Shown here in pieces: positions 26,926-35,621 of a stretch of DNA of 64,000 nucleotides. Each line of letters begins with the position of its first letter. Position 1 is the first letter of the stretch. The translations under genes were made by a program, and so were the position numbers. The notes beneath the pieces are model-generated. The model did not search any database and was not told the DNA's origin. It saw only the letters and a program-made list of their open reading frames with translations. The DNA is from DRTC01 sp964521025 (GTDB lineage: Bacteria; Cloacimonadota; Cloacimonadia; Cloacimonadales; TCS61), in contig CAZFPK010000010.1 of assembly GCA_964521025.1 (NCBI GenBank), positions 1-64,000 of the forward strand. Direction: 5' to 3'.

Positions 26926-27118
26926 GAATTTCCTCACGAGATGGAATGATGATGGAATCGACTTTTACAGGATTATCAAGAAATTTATATTTTGATATAT
27001 TTTTTTTATTCTCTCCGATTTTATATCTATGCTGTAGGAATTGGAGAAAATCAAAGACTTCTTTTTGAGCATTATCAGGTAAAACTGAAATATCAAAAAT
27101 TTGCCGGGAACGACGCAT
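26915..27118 (-). CDS. DUF2281-like antitoxin of the PIN pair
   Basis: 67 residues with ISVLPDNAQKEVFDFLQFLQ, the helical motif of DUF2281 antitoxins, and a variable C-terminal tail ending SREEIHER that would wrap the toxin. A strong AAGGAGGAAAC site precedes ATG. First gene of the pair, as usual, and probably represses its own promoter. Confidence 0.75.
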   Translation of the reverse strand: MRRSRQIFDISVLPDNAQKEVFDFLQFLQHRYKIGENKKNISKYKFLDNPVKVDSIIIPSREEIHER

Positions 27119-27184
27119 GTTTCCTCCTTAATAAATTATTAATATATTCCATTTTCGATTTCAGAATTCATAATGTTGCGGTCA

Positions 27185-27224
27185 AGAAAAAACTTCCGAA
27201 CCGTCCTAAACAGGATTCGGAAGT
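27185..27224 (-). terminator. Rho-independent terminator of the AOR operon
   Basis: Minus-strand stem ACTTCCGAA (27216-27224) / TTCGGAAGT (27192-27200) with a 15-base loop, then TTTTTTCTTG. It lies 53 bases past the stop of the last AOR operon gene. Confidence 0.85.
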
Positions 27225-27276
27225 ATTATTTCGTTCGGAAAATCTTCAAGTTTTGAAGCCTTGAAGGTTTATCTAT

Positions 27277-29259
27277 TTATACTCTCTTCAAAACCTCGAC
27301 AACCGAAGGTAGAGCCATTCCCAGTTCTTTCATTTTCTCGATGGTCGGAACTCCGTTATTATCCCATCCTCTTCTCTTGTAAACCACATCGCAGAGATGT
27401 TGATAATCCTTTTCACGCATTTTTCGGAGATGATCCCGTTTTTCTTTGGAAGTCTTTCCTGCGATGTTATAATTCCATTTTTCGATAAGTTGTTTATCGT
27501 ATCTTTCGGCTCTGGATTCATATTCCTCGACCGTTACCGGTCCTGCCGAGCGATATGGGATTCTGTCAGATTCACGATTACCGTAACCAAGCCGGAAATT
27601 GAACACGCGCTGGAAATTGTAAACTCTTTCCGACTGCCGGATCAATTCATGTTTATCGATCTCTTTTCCGGTCATGGCAGAGAAGAAATTCACATAACCT
27701 TCCACATGTCCGGGAACTTTTGCCGGTTCATCTGTTTCAGCATTATCAGCAGGTTCCACATCGTTCCAGGGAAGTTTGCACAATCCCATCAAACCGAACC
27801 AGGTGCGGAACATCGGGAAGTAATGAAGTGCTTCTGCTTTATCCTCGAAGGTTGGAATCTGGTTGTTCACCATATCCATAAAAATGAGCCAGGCTTCGTC
27901 GTGTTGAGCACCTTTTAAGGCAAGTCCGTAACCGCCCTGCATGGCGAGTGATTCTTTGGTTACATATTCGGAATATTCCAGCCCCTTGCATTCCATACCA
28001 ATATCCTGCATAAATTGGATTTGCTCGTGAGACAGGTTGAACTTTTTTGCATAAATTTTCTTCATCTTGCGAATTCCCTGTCCGACTATTATTCCAAAAC
28101 CTTGTCCCCGTCCCATTTGATGCAGGATTTCAAAAGCTGCATCTTCATTACCGAAGGTTAATTCCAGACCGCCGGTTCTCTCCTTATCGAGAATTCCATT
28201 CTCAAAACATTCCATTGCGAAAGCGAGTCCGGTTGCATAAGAAATCGTATCGATGCCGTAAGTATCGCAGTAGAAGTTTGCTTCCAGAACAAATTCCGGG
28301 TTGAAAATTCCGAGATTCGCACCGCATCCGGCAACAGTTTCATATTCCGGACCATCGATGATAACTTTATGACCTTTGTAGGGACCGGTTTTCAGTTCAA
28401 AATCATCAGCAGATTTAGCACAAGACATTGTGCATCCGAGCCAGCAGCCATCCGGAAGACCCTGAGTAATATATTTCTTTTTAAAAACATCAGAGTGTAA
28501 TTTGTCTGCTTCCTTATGAGAACCGAATCTGTAATTAGTTGTGGGAAGCAGGTCATAATCATTCATAATTTGAGTCAGGTGAGCGGTTCCAATTCCTCTC
28601 ATATCACATTGTTGATCATCGAGGAGTGCCATTTGCTCTGTGATCTTCATCCCATATTTATCGATCCGTTTTTCATCGACCGGATGATTAGGAATGTCGG
28701 TCATATAGATAGCTCCGGTCGGACAAATATTCGCACAGGTGCTGCAGCCGATGCAGGCATCGTAATGTTTCTCAAACGGCATAACTACTCTTCGATTTTC
28801 TCCTCTACCCGCAAATCCGATAATCTTTTCCCAGACGATTTCCTCACAAGCGTTCACACAAAGACCGCAAAGAATACAGGCATTTTCCGAATAATCTACG
28901 AACGGATTGATCATCCTTGGTTTTGTAATTCCATATTCTTCGGCAAATTTTTTGATCAAATTCACATTAGGCCAGCGCGACAACATCATCTCCAGTAACA
29001 TTTTCCTGGTTTTTTTAACTCGATCAGATTGGGTAAAAACTTCGATTTCATTCCTGATAGGGTAGTTGCAGGATGTTACCATTCCGGTTTGATCTCCCTC
29101 TTTCACATCGACTACACATAATCTGCAAGCTCCGTAAGCTTCCACAACCTCGCGGCTGCAAATAGCTGGAATAGTAATATCGAGTTTCTTTGCTGCTTCC
29201 AAAATCGTCGAACCTTTTTCGATTTCGATTTTTTTACCATCTATTTTTATTTCGATCAT
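27277..29259 (-). CDS. AOR C-terminal catalytic domains fused to NuoG-like iron-sulfur N-terminus
   Basis: 660 residues. Residues 1 to about 75 are a [2Fe-2S] ferredoxin (CSREVVEAYGACRLCVVD then a fourth Cys). NuoG-like spacer and two [4Fe-4S] motifs follow (CILCGLCVNACEEIV, CIGCSTCANICPTGAI, to about residue 185). The rest is domains 2 and 3 of tungsten aldehyde ferredoxin oxidoreductase: PDGCWLGCTMSC cluster ligands, DTYGID (the DxxGxD pterin motif) and GLMGLCK with the fourth Cys. The first Asp of the usual DxxGLC is Gly here. The pterin-binding N-domain is missing and is encoded separately at 31599-32393, so the two must assemble. Confidence 0.88.
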   Translation of the reverse strand: MIEIKIDGKKIEIEKGSTILEAAKKLDITIPAICSREVVEAYGACRLCVVDVKEGDQTGMVTSCNYPIRNEIEVFTQSDRVKKTRKMLLEMMLSRWPNVNLIKKFAEEYGITKPRMINPFVDYSENACILCGLCVNACEEIVWEKIIGFAGRGENRRVVMPFEKHYDACIGCSTCANICPTGAIYMTDIPNHPVDEKRIDKYGMKITEQMALLDDQQCDMRGIGTAHLTQIMNDYDLLPTTNYRFGSHKEADKLHSDVFKKKYITQGLPDGCWLGCTMSCAKSADDFELKTGPYKGHKVIIDGPEYETVAGCGANLGIFNPEFVLEANFYCDTYGIDTISYATGLAFAMECFENGILDKERTGGLELTFGNEDAAFEILHQMGRGQGFGIIVGQGIRKMKKIYAKKFNLSHEQIQFMQDIGMECKGLEYSEYVTKESLAMQGGYGLALKGAQHDEAWLIFMDMVNNQIPTFEDKAEALHYFPMFRTWFGLMGLCKLPWNDVEPADNAETDEPAKVPGHVEGYVNFFSAMTGKEIDKHELIRQSERVYNFQRVFNFRLGYGNRESDRIPYRSAGPVTVEEYESRAERYDKQLIEKWNYNIAGKTSKEKRDHLRKMREKDYQHLCDVVYKRRGWDNNGVPTIEKMKELGMALPSVVEVLKRV

Positions 29260-29267
29260 GCTTCCTC

Positions 29268-31142
29268 CTATTCGATAATGATCGCATCGAATTTGCAGAC
29301 TTCATAACAAACATTGCATTTTATGCATTTATTTTTATCGATGATGTGTTTTTCTTTCGATTCCCCGGAAATTGCTTCAACCGGACATTTCTTCGCACAA
29401 ATCGTACATCCAGTGCAGTTTTCGTTAATGCTGTAGGAGATCAATTCTTTGCAAATGCCAGCTGGACATTTTTTATCTTTTATATGTGATTCATATTCCT
29501 CACGAAAATATTTGATCGTACTTAGAACCGGATTTGCAGCTGTCTGCCCCAAAGCACATAAAGAAGCTATTTCCATTGTTTCGGCAAGTTCTTTCATTAA
29601 ATCGAGATACTTTTCTTCACCTTTTCCTGCTGTGATCTTCGTTAAAATATCCGATAAAGTGATCAATCCTTCCCGGCAGGGAGTGCATTTACCGCAGGAT
29701 TCGTCTTTCAGGAAATTGATAAAATATTTAGCGACATCTACCATACATGTTTTATCATCCATCACGATCATTCCGCCGGAACCCATCATCGAACCTGCTT
29801 CCGTGAGAGTATCGAAATCTACAGCTAAATCCAAGAGACTTTTGGGAAGACATCCGCCGGAAGGACCGCCGGTCTGGATAGCTTTAAAATCTCTTCCATT
29901 TGGAATTCCACCACCGATATCATAGATTATTTCACGAAGTGTAATTCCCATCGGAACTTCGACCAAACCTGTATTTTCGATATCTCCGACAAGAGAAAAC
30001 ACTTTTGTTCCGGTACTTCTCTTATGAACAGAAAATGATTTATCTCCGCTCCCGATAGAAGCGAACCAATTTGCACCTTTCTCAAAAATAACAGGAATAT
30101 TTGCCCAGGTCTCGACATTATTGACGATTGTCGGTTTTCCCTTGAAACCTGTTTCAGCAGGATAAATATAGGAAGCTGTCGGTTCTCCTGCTTTTCCTCC
30201 GATGGAAGCGATAAGTGCTGTCGATTCTCCGCAGACAAAAGCACCTGCTCCCCGGTGAACATAAATCTCGAAATTGAATCCTGAATTAAGAATATTTTCT
30301 CCGAGTAGGCCGTATTCTTTCGCCTGCTCGATCGCAATTTGCAGTCGTTTCAGAGCCAGAGGATATTCTTTCCTGATATAGACATAACCGGCAGCAGTTC
30401 CAATAGCTTTTGCTCCGATGATCATGCCTTCGATAACAGTATGAGGATCTGCTTCGATGATGCTTCGATCCATAAATGCTCCGGGATCGCCTTCGTCGGC
30501 ATTACAGATTATATACGGGATTTCCTTCTTTTCTTTTGCTGCATTATAAGAAACTTCCCATTTTTTCCCGGTTGGAAATCCGCCGCCACCTCTTCCTCTC
30601 AATCCTGAATTTTTTACTTCATCGATGATATCTTCAGGTTTCATATCCATGATCTTTACAAGAGATAAATATGCTCCCCGGGCAATTGAATCATCGATAT
30701 TTTCCGGATCGATAATCCCTTTATTACGGAGTGCGATCAACCTCTGTTTGCTGAAAAATTTGATATTTTCCATTTTAGGAATTAAAGTGTTAGATTCCTT
30801 ATCTTGAAATAGAAGTTTTTCCACATAAGTTTCATTTTCAAGATTTTCGATAATTTCAGGAATTAATTCAGGAGATACTTTCTGATAAAATATACCTTCC
30901 GGTTGAATTACAAGGATCGGACCCTGGGCGCAAAATCCGTTGCAGCCGGTTGGAACAACCAGGTATTTGTCCTGCAGACTATTCTTCCTTAATTCTTTTT
31001 CGAGTAATTCCTTTAATGTCAAAGAATCTGCGGACACACATCCGGTTCCAGCACAAACCATCAATGAGGATTTATATTTCCTGATTTCATTAGTTCTTTT
31101 TTCTTGAATTCTTTTGATCTGGTCGGGAGTTAATTTCTTCAT
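29268..31142 (-). CDS. NuoF/HydB-like FMN and iron-sulfur NADH-oxidising subunit
   Basis: 624 residues. An N-terminal thioredoxin-like [2Fe-2S] region (CAGTGCVS, later CNGFCAQGP) precedes the NuoF core with GRGGGGFPTGKKWE for NADH/FMN and CNADEGDPGAFMDRS, an SLBB region, and cluster motif ESCGKCTPCREG. Two C-terminal [4Fe-4S] ferredoxin motifs are CTGCTICAKKCPVEAI and CIKCNVCYEVCKFDAI. This is the architecture of electron-bifurcating HydB-type subunits. Its ATG overlaps the NuoE-like stop (ATGA), and it ends eight bases before the AOR C-domain gene. Confidence 0.92.
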   Translation of the reverse strand: MKKLTPDQIKRIQEKRTNEIRKYKSSLMVCAGTGCVSADSLTLKELLEKELRKNSLQDKYLVVPTGCNGFCAQGPILVIQPEGIFYQKVSPELIPEIIENLENETYVEKLLFQDKESNTLIPKMENIKFFSKQRLIALRNKGIIDPENIDDSIARGAYLSLVKIMDMKPEDIIDEVKNSGLRGRGGGGFPTGKKWEVSYNAAKEKKEIPYIICNADEGDPGAFMDRSIIEADPHTVIEGMIIGAKAIGTAAGYVYIRKEYPLALKRLQIAIEQAKEYGLLGENILNSGFNFEIYVHRGAGAFVCGESTALIASIGGKAGEPTASYIYPAETGFKGKPTIVNNVETWANIPVIFEKGANWFASIGSGDKSFSVHKRSTGTKVFSLVGDIENTGLVEVPMGITLREIIYDIGGGIPNGRDFKAIQTGGPSGGCLPKSLLDLAVDFDTLTEAGSMMGSGGMIVMDDKTCMVDVAKYFINFLKDESCGKCTPCREGLITLSDILTKITAGKGEEKYLDLMKELAETMEIASLCALGQTAANPVLSTIKYFREEYESHIKDKKCPAGICKELISYSINENCTGCTICAKKCPVEAISGESKEKHIIDKNKCIKCNVCYEVCKFDAIIIE

Positions 31143-31597
31143 TTTTCCACCTTCCTGTATTTTGAGATCAGTTTGGGAATATCGACTGTCTTAACTTTTG
31201 AATAAAGATCGTCTCCAATCGTAACCACAGGTGCTAAACTGCAGCAGCCAAGGCATCTAACACCTTCGAGTGTGAATAATCCGTTATCAGTTGTTTCCCC
31301 GGATTCGATCTTCAATTCCCGGGCAAAAGCATCGACTATCAAGGGCGCTCCTTTGACATGGCAGGCTGTTCCGATACAAACCTGGATCTCAAACTTCCCG
31401 CGGGGAGTTAAACTGAACGATCTGTAAAAAGTGGCGATATGATATAAACGGGCAAGCGGAACTTTTATCCGGAGTGTCATTGTTTCCAGGGCATCTTTTG
31501 GTACAAACCTGAACTCATCCTGGATATCCTGCATCATTTCGATCACGAATTCGGGATCTGAGTTCCATTTCTCAATGATCTGCTTTACTTTTTCCAT
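31139..31597 (-). CDS. NuoE/HydC-like [2Fe-2S] thioredoxin-fold subunit
   Basis: 152 residues, with the four cluster cysteines in CIGTACHVKGA and CLGCCSLAPV. The helical N-terminal half (QIIEKWNSDPEFVIEMMQDI) is typical of NuoE. Partner of the NuoF-like subunit, overlapping it by four bases. It starts right after the AOR N-domain stop, with AAAAAGGAGCGTAAA as ribosome site inside the previous gene. Confidence 0.92.
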   Translation of the reverse strand: MEKVKQIIEKWNSDPEFVIEMMQDIQDEFRFVPKDALETMTLRIKVPLARLYHIATFYRSFSLTPRGKFEIQVCIGTACHVKGAPLIVDAFARELKIESGETTDNGLFTLEGVRCLGCCSLAPVVTIGDDLYSKVKTVDIPKLISKYRKVEK

Positions 31598-31598
31598 T

Positions 31599-32393
31599 TT
31601 ACGCTCCTTTTTCGGGACAAGATTGTCTAAGCTGGATATTCCATTTCGGTCTCATATTCGGTGTTTTCACGATTATTGCTTTGATTTTTTTATTACGGAA
31701 AACAGAACCGATTCCACCTCTGCCTGCTTGTTTGATCCTCGTTCCCTGTCTTCTCCAATCCCACCAGGAAAAATTCAAGCAGCCGATGAGAGTATGATCC
31801 GATCCTGATCCTGCGGAAACAACTGAAATATTCTGTTTTTCGGCAGGAGAGGATGAGTACATTTCCGTGAACTCTTCGGAAGCAAGATGAGCGTCGAGAT
31901 TTTCCTTTGGAGCTTCTTCGATAGAAATGGTTTTGGTTGTAGAATCGATAAAAATGATCACATCTTTTTCTGCTTTTCCCTGGATTTCCATTGCATCCCA
32001 ACCGGCAAATTTAAGGAGCGGTCCGAAATGTCCGCCGACATTACTGTCGATGACAGTTCCTGTAGTAGGGGAGATTGATGTAACAAGAGATTTCCCTGCA
32101 CCGGCAAAAGAGGTTGTTCCTCCGAGAGGTCCGCAGGCAATGACAATTTCATTTTCCGGGCTGTCCCATTTCGTATTATCTTGAACTCCATTCCAGAGCA
32201 GTCGGAGACCGAATCCTTTTCCTCCTATGAAGAGATCTTTCATCTCTTGTGTTACTGGTTTTTCTCTGATCTCATTTTTAGAAAGGTTTACATAAAGCGT
32301 TTTGTTCGTGTAACCCTTTTCAATATTGGAAGGAGAGTAATCTATCTTTTTCAGTATCTTATGAGCGTTTCTCATTTCCTCGATATTACTCAT
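31599..32393 (-). CDS. Stand-alone N-terminal domain of tungsten aldehyde ferredoxin oxidoreductase
   Basis: 264 residues corresponding to AOR domain 1, the tungstopterin-cradling beta domain: FIGGKGFGLRLLW, IVIACGPLGGTTSFAGAGKS, SNVGGHFGPLLKFAGWDAM and, near the end, QAGRGGIGSVFRNKKIKAI. Normal AOR continues from here into domains 2 and 3; here the protein stops after 30 more residues, and the missing part is in the fourth gene of the operon. AAGGAGGAAGG precedes ATG. First gene of the operon; no aldehyde substrate can be assigned. Confidence 0.88.
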   Translation of the reverse strand: MSNIEEMRNAHKILKKIDYSPSNIEKGYTNKTLYVNLSKNEIREKPVTQEMKDLFIGGKGFGLRLLWNGVQDNTKWDSPENEIVIACGPLGGTTSFAGAGKSLVTSISPTTGTVIDSNVGGHFGPLLKFAGWDAMEIQGKAEKDVIIFIDSTTKTISIEEAPKENLDAHLASEEFTEMYSSSPAEKQNISVVSAGSGSDHTLIGCLNFSWWDWRRQGTRIKQAGRGGIGSVFRNKKIKAIIVKTPNMRPKWNIQLRQSCPEKGA

Positions 32394-32654
32394 AAACCTT
32401 CCTCCTTCTTACTTGATTTTTGCGGATTTTTCATTCAATCCTCCATCTATTTTTTTTGGAAAATCTTTTAAAAATCAAAGGCTAAATCTTTAAGAAAGGA
32501 GATAGTGTCAAGCAGATTTTAAAATGTTTTTATTAATGCTGATATGCTAATATACAAGGGAGTTTTAAGTATCGAAGAGGTTAATATGTTTATATTTTCG
32601 GACTAAAATTTATTACTGAACTCTTTATGTCTTGCGATAAAGTCCAGTCGATTT
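32394..32654. other. Intergenic region upstream of the AOR operon
   Basis: AT-rich, no gene seen. It must hold the minus-strand promoter for the AOR operon, but no convincing -35/-10 pair was found by eye. Confidence 0.4.
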
Positions 32655-32695
32655 ATAAATTAAAAACTCGAATCAGATAAACTAACTCGAGTTTT
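32655..32695 (-). terminator. Rho-independent-like terminator after the 63-residue membrane protein
   Basis: Minus-strand stem AAAACTCGA (32687-32695) / TCGAGTTTT (32663-32671), followed by TTAATTTATAAAT. It lies 44 bases past the stop at 32739. Confidence 0.65.
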
Positions 32696-32738
32696 ATAAC
32701 TATCTGTAAAATTAAGAGTTAAAAAGAATTGAAATTTT

Positions 32739-32930
32739 CTATTTCTTCTTAAAAATTACTATAGGTAACCATACGAGAATAAGATGAGCAACAACGCCAA
32801 ATACTAAAATGTTGTTTACAACATTCAGAGCTTCAACTCCTTTCAGTTTAAAAGCACACATCAAAATAACTCCTGCCCAGATAATTGCACTAATTAAAAT
32901 TAAATAGGCTTTACTAGCTTTGTTTTCCAT
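32739..32930 (-). CDS. Small two-helix membrane protein (63 aa)
   Basis: Start placed at the ATG after TAGGGGGATTT. Two membrane helices (about residues 8-27 and 38-58) and a VIFKKK tail. No family recognised. It is a single-gene unit with its own downstream terminator. Confidence 0.6.
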   Translation of the reverse strand: MENKASKAYLILISAIIWAGVILMCAFKLKGVEALNVVNNILVFGVVAHLILVWLPIVIFKKK

Positions 32931-33116
32931 AAATCCCCCTAGTTTATTTAGGGCAAATTCTTTATTTATAAGATATGTAGTCAAGTTTTTTCTTTTTTTT
33001 TAGAAAAAATAGGCTTAGAACAATACTAATTTTTATAAATATTCCGTTGATATTGCTTTTAATTAGTATTATTGATAATGCCTGTTTAGAGGAATTACTA
33101 ATTTTCAAATTTTAAA

Positions 33117-33146
33117 GAACTGCTCCCGGAGTTGAAGGAGCAGTTC
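33117..33146. terminator. Perfect 10-base hairpin, possible bidirectional terminator
   Basis: GAACTGCTCC (33117-33126) / GGAGCAGTTC (33137-33146), followed by TTGGTTTTT on plus and TTTAAAATTTG on minus. It lies downstream of the sorting-domain remnant and the small sigma-54-linked gene, so it probably ends their minus-strand transcript. Confidence 0.65.
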
Positions 33147-33187
33147 TTGGTTTTTGCGAAGCTTCACAAATTACTTTGTGAGCACCT

Positions 33188-33277
33188 TTAGCGAAATGTT
33201 CCATTATCTATTTTGATAACATACTTATAAATTCCGGTTGATCCTTCTTTTCCGGTATTATCTTTACTATCTGAAAT
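33188..33277 (-). pseudogene. Remnant of a type IX sorting domain
   Basis: The minus strand reads DSKDNTGKEGSTGIYKYVIK then IDNGTFR and stop. This matches the last strands of the sorting domains elsewhere in the window (WDGKDKNNNSVSSGIYFYRIE at 12826). No start or N-terminal part remains; the upstream DNA is the small gene at 33277. It is a leftover of a deleted secreted-protein gene. Confidence 0.55.
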
Positions 33278-33477
33278 TATTTATTTCGGAGATAACCGTT
33301 TTTACTCTTAGTGATTTTACAGATTTTTTTTGAATGATTCATTTTAGAGTAAAAAAGAAATGCTTCTATTTTTTTTCTTATTAATAAATATATTCCTGTT
33401 ATTAAGGATATCATAATTACAATTAATGTGATAAAACTTCCTAAACTTATGAAATCATTAAAATCACTAACCATCAT
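33277..33477 (-). CDS. Small single-helix membrane protein with basic tail, under a sigma-54 promoter
   Basis: 66 residues: short N-terminus (MMVSDFNDFISLG), one long hydrophobic helix (about 14-33), then a strongly basic tail ending KITKSKNGYLRNK. No family recognised. GGTGGA lies just before the start, and a perfect sigma-54 element (33508-33524) would start RNA about 20 bases upstream of the ATG. The tail resembles that of the 67-residue protein at 49834-50037. Possible stress or regulatory membrane peptide; that is speculation. Confidence 0.55.
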   Translation of the reverse strand: MMVSDFNDFISLGSFITLIVIMISLITGIYLLIRKKIEAFLFYSKMNHSKKICKITKSKNGYLRNK

Positions 33478-33507
33478 TCCACCTTATTATCGATTTTCTA
33501 TTAATTT

Positions 33508-33524
33508 TGCAAAAGGAGTGCCAA
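33508..33524 (-). promoter_or_regulatory. Sigma-54 (-24/-12) promoter
   Basis: The minus strand reads TTGGCACTCCTTTTGCA, which keeps the GG and GC dinucleotides and exact spacing of the TTGGCAC-N5-TTGCW consensus. It points at the 33277-33477 gene. Two activators with GAFTGA loops are in the window, one starting its gene 350 bases away. Confidence 0.8.
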
Positions 33525-33877
33525 ATGAAAAAAATGAATGGACATTTAATAGATTTATAACCATAAATTTATTGAATCTATTAAATTAAAATTAAATTTT
33601 AAAATAGTGAAAAGGTTTTTTATTTCATCAAGTGAATTAATTGAACTAAAAAAAACTGTTTATTGATAATATTAACCAGTCTTGGTTATTAAAATTTTCT
33701 CAATTTTGAGATTTTTAATACAAAAAAAAAATATCAGAAAAGTTAATTATTATTATAGAGATCGATGAGGAATGGATAAAAAAATGTATAGTTTGTAAGA
33801 TGTATTATACAATAATGTAAAATTAATTATGCGATTTTTTATACTATTTTCGCGTATTTCTCGGGTAAAAATGTACT
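33525..33877. other. AT-rich intergenic region
   Basis: No gene seen. It contains many short A/T tracts and direct repeats of TTATTGAATCTATTAAATT style. An activator-binding enhancer for the sigma-54 promoter would be expected here, but no dyad stands out. Confidence 0.4.
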
Positions 33878-35260
33878 CTAAAGATCATATTCCTTGATCT
33901 TTGAATACAGTGTCATTCTGGTTATTTTTAAAATTTTTGCTGCTTTGGTTTTATTCCCGGCTGTTTCTTTTAATACTTTTTTTATCATTTCTGATTCGAT
34001 CTGCTTCTTCATTTTTAAAGCAATTTCTTTTGGTGAAAGACCTTTCTCCATGTCAGTTTGAAAATCGTTCTTTTCTCTCGATTCAAATGTATCGAATAAA
34101 ATATTATCGACATCGATTAAAGCAGATTCGGTCATTAGAACTGCTCTTCTCATCATATTTTTTAGTTCCCGAACATTCCCCGGGAAATGATAGTCCAATA
34201 GTTTTTTAATCGCATTAGGCGATAAACCGATCACTTTCTTTTTTAATTCTTTATTTGCCATCTCGATGAAATATTCTGCTAATAAAGGGATATCGTCTTT
34301 TCTCTCATTTACAGTTGGAAGATTAATAGAAAATTCATTTAATCTATGAAAAAGATCTTCTCTGAAGTGTCCTGCATAAACTGCATCCGAAAGTCTTAGA
34401 TTTGTAGCAGCAATAATTCTAACATCGATTTCTTTTGATTTTATTCCACCGACCCTTTTTACTTTTTTTTCTTGGATAACTCTCAGGAGTTTTGCTTGAG
34501 CTGGGGTTGGAAGGTTTGTGATTTCATCGAGGAACAGAGTTCCTCCGTTTGCCTGTTCGAATTCTCCTTCTTTCCTGGAAACAGCCCCGGTAAAGGCTCC
34601 TTTTTCATAACCGAATAATTCACTTTCAACAAGTGTATCAGGAATAGCACCGCAATCGACAGCTACGAAAGGATAATATTTCCGGTTACTGTTTTGATGG
34701 ATCAAGTTTGCAAATAATTCCTTACCGGTGCCGCTATCACCTTGAAGAATTACCGTTAATTGGGTTGGAGCTACTATTTTTACTTGTTTGATGATATGTT
34801 TGATGGAGTTGCTGTGACCGATCACATTTGAAAAATCATACCTGTCATCTAATCTTGATTTCAACGATTTCACTTCCTGTTGAAGATTTGAGGTAAGTAA
34901 AGCATTCCTGACAGATATTTTTAGTTCCTCGCTGTTAATTGGTTTTGTCAGGAAATCAAAAGCACCTTTTTTGATCGATTCGACTGCTAATTTTACTCCA
35001 CCGTAGGCGGTTATCAAAATTACAGGAAGATGAGGATTTATCGATTTGATTTGCTGCAGAAGTTTAACTCCGCTGATCCCGGGTAATCTTACATCCTGAA
35101 AAACAAGGTCCGGTAAATAGTAGTCTATTAGTTTCAATCCCTGTTCTCCTGTTTCAGCGGATTCGATCTTATAATGCTCTTTTTCCAGGTGATATTTGAT
35201 CAATGTTATGACTGAAGGATCGTCATCGATGATTAATATTTTTTTTCCTGTCTTTTTCAT
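33878..35260 (-). CDS. Sigma-54-dependent response regulator, NtrC family
   Basis: 460 residues. Receiver domain (KILIIDDDPSVITL, phosphoacceptor Asp in LVFQDVRLPG), AAA+ domain with GDSGTGKELFA, GAFTGA and GGTLFLDEITNL, arginine-finger region, then a Fis-type HTH (AGNKTKAAKILKITRMTLYSKI). Its start overlaps the preceding receiver gene by 38 bases. Last gene of a four-gene operon. It is the natural candidate to activate the sigma-54 promoter at 33508. Confidence 0.92.
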   Translation of the reverse strand: MKKTGKKILIIDDDPSVITLIKYHLEKEHYKIESAETGEQGLKLIDYYLPDLVFQDVRLPGISGVKLLQQIKSINPHLPVILITAYGGVKLAVESIKKGAFDFLTKPINSEELKISVRNALLTSNLQQEVKSLKSRLDDRYDFSNVIGHSNSIKHIIKQVKIVAPTQLTVILQGDSGTGKELFANLIHQNSNRKYYPFVAVDCGAIPDTLVESELFGYEKGAFTGAVSRKEGEFEQANGGTLFLDEITNLPTPAQAKLLRVIQEKKVKRVGGIKSKEIDVRIIAATNLRLSDAVYAGHFREDLFHRLNEFSINLPTVNERKDDIPLLAEYFIEMANKELKKKVIGLSPNAIKKLLDYHFPGNVRELKNMMRRAVLMTESALIDVDNILFDTFESREKNDFQTDMEKGLSPKEIALKMKKQIESEMIKKVLKETAGNKTKAAKILKITRMTLYSKIKEYDL

Positions 35261-35621
35261 TTTTCAAAATCTCTCCTATTTTTTTTACCAACTGATTTGG
35301 ATCAAACGGTTTTACTAAATATGCTCTTACTCCTGATTCCAGTCCTTTTTGAATATCATCTTGCTGACTTTTGCAGGTAATAATTATAATTGGAATATCT
35401 TTTGTTTCTTGATCGGATAATAATTTTTCAATCAAATTATACCCGTTCATTTCCGGCATATCCAAATCTGTTAGAATCAATTCCGGCTGGAAATTCTCGA
35501 TATTATCTAATGCAGATTGTCCGTTAGCAACGGTGAAAACTTCATGACCGGCTTTGTTTAAGTTATATTCGAGTAAATTTTTGATATTTATATTATCGTC
35601 AACAATCAGGATTTTTGCCAT
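35223..35621 (-). CDS. Stand-alone response regulator receiver
   Basis: 132 residues: acidic pair in KILIVDDNINIKNL, phosphoacceptor Asp in LILTDLDMPEMNGY, conserved Thr in IIIITCKS and Lys in YLVKPFDP. There is no output domain, so it probably relays phosphate between the upstream kinase and the downstream activator, or tunes the kinase. Its ATG overlaps the kinase stop (TAATG). Confidence 0.92.
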   Translation of the reverse strand: MAKILIVDDNINIKNLLEYNLNKAGHEVFTVANGQSALDNIENFQPELILTDLDMPEMNGYNLIEKLLSDQETKDIPIIIITCKSQQDDIQKGLESGVRAYLVKPFDPNQLVKKIGEILKNEKDRKKNINHR

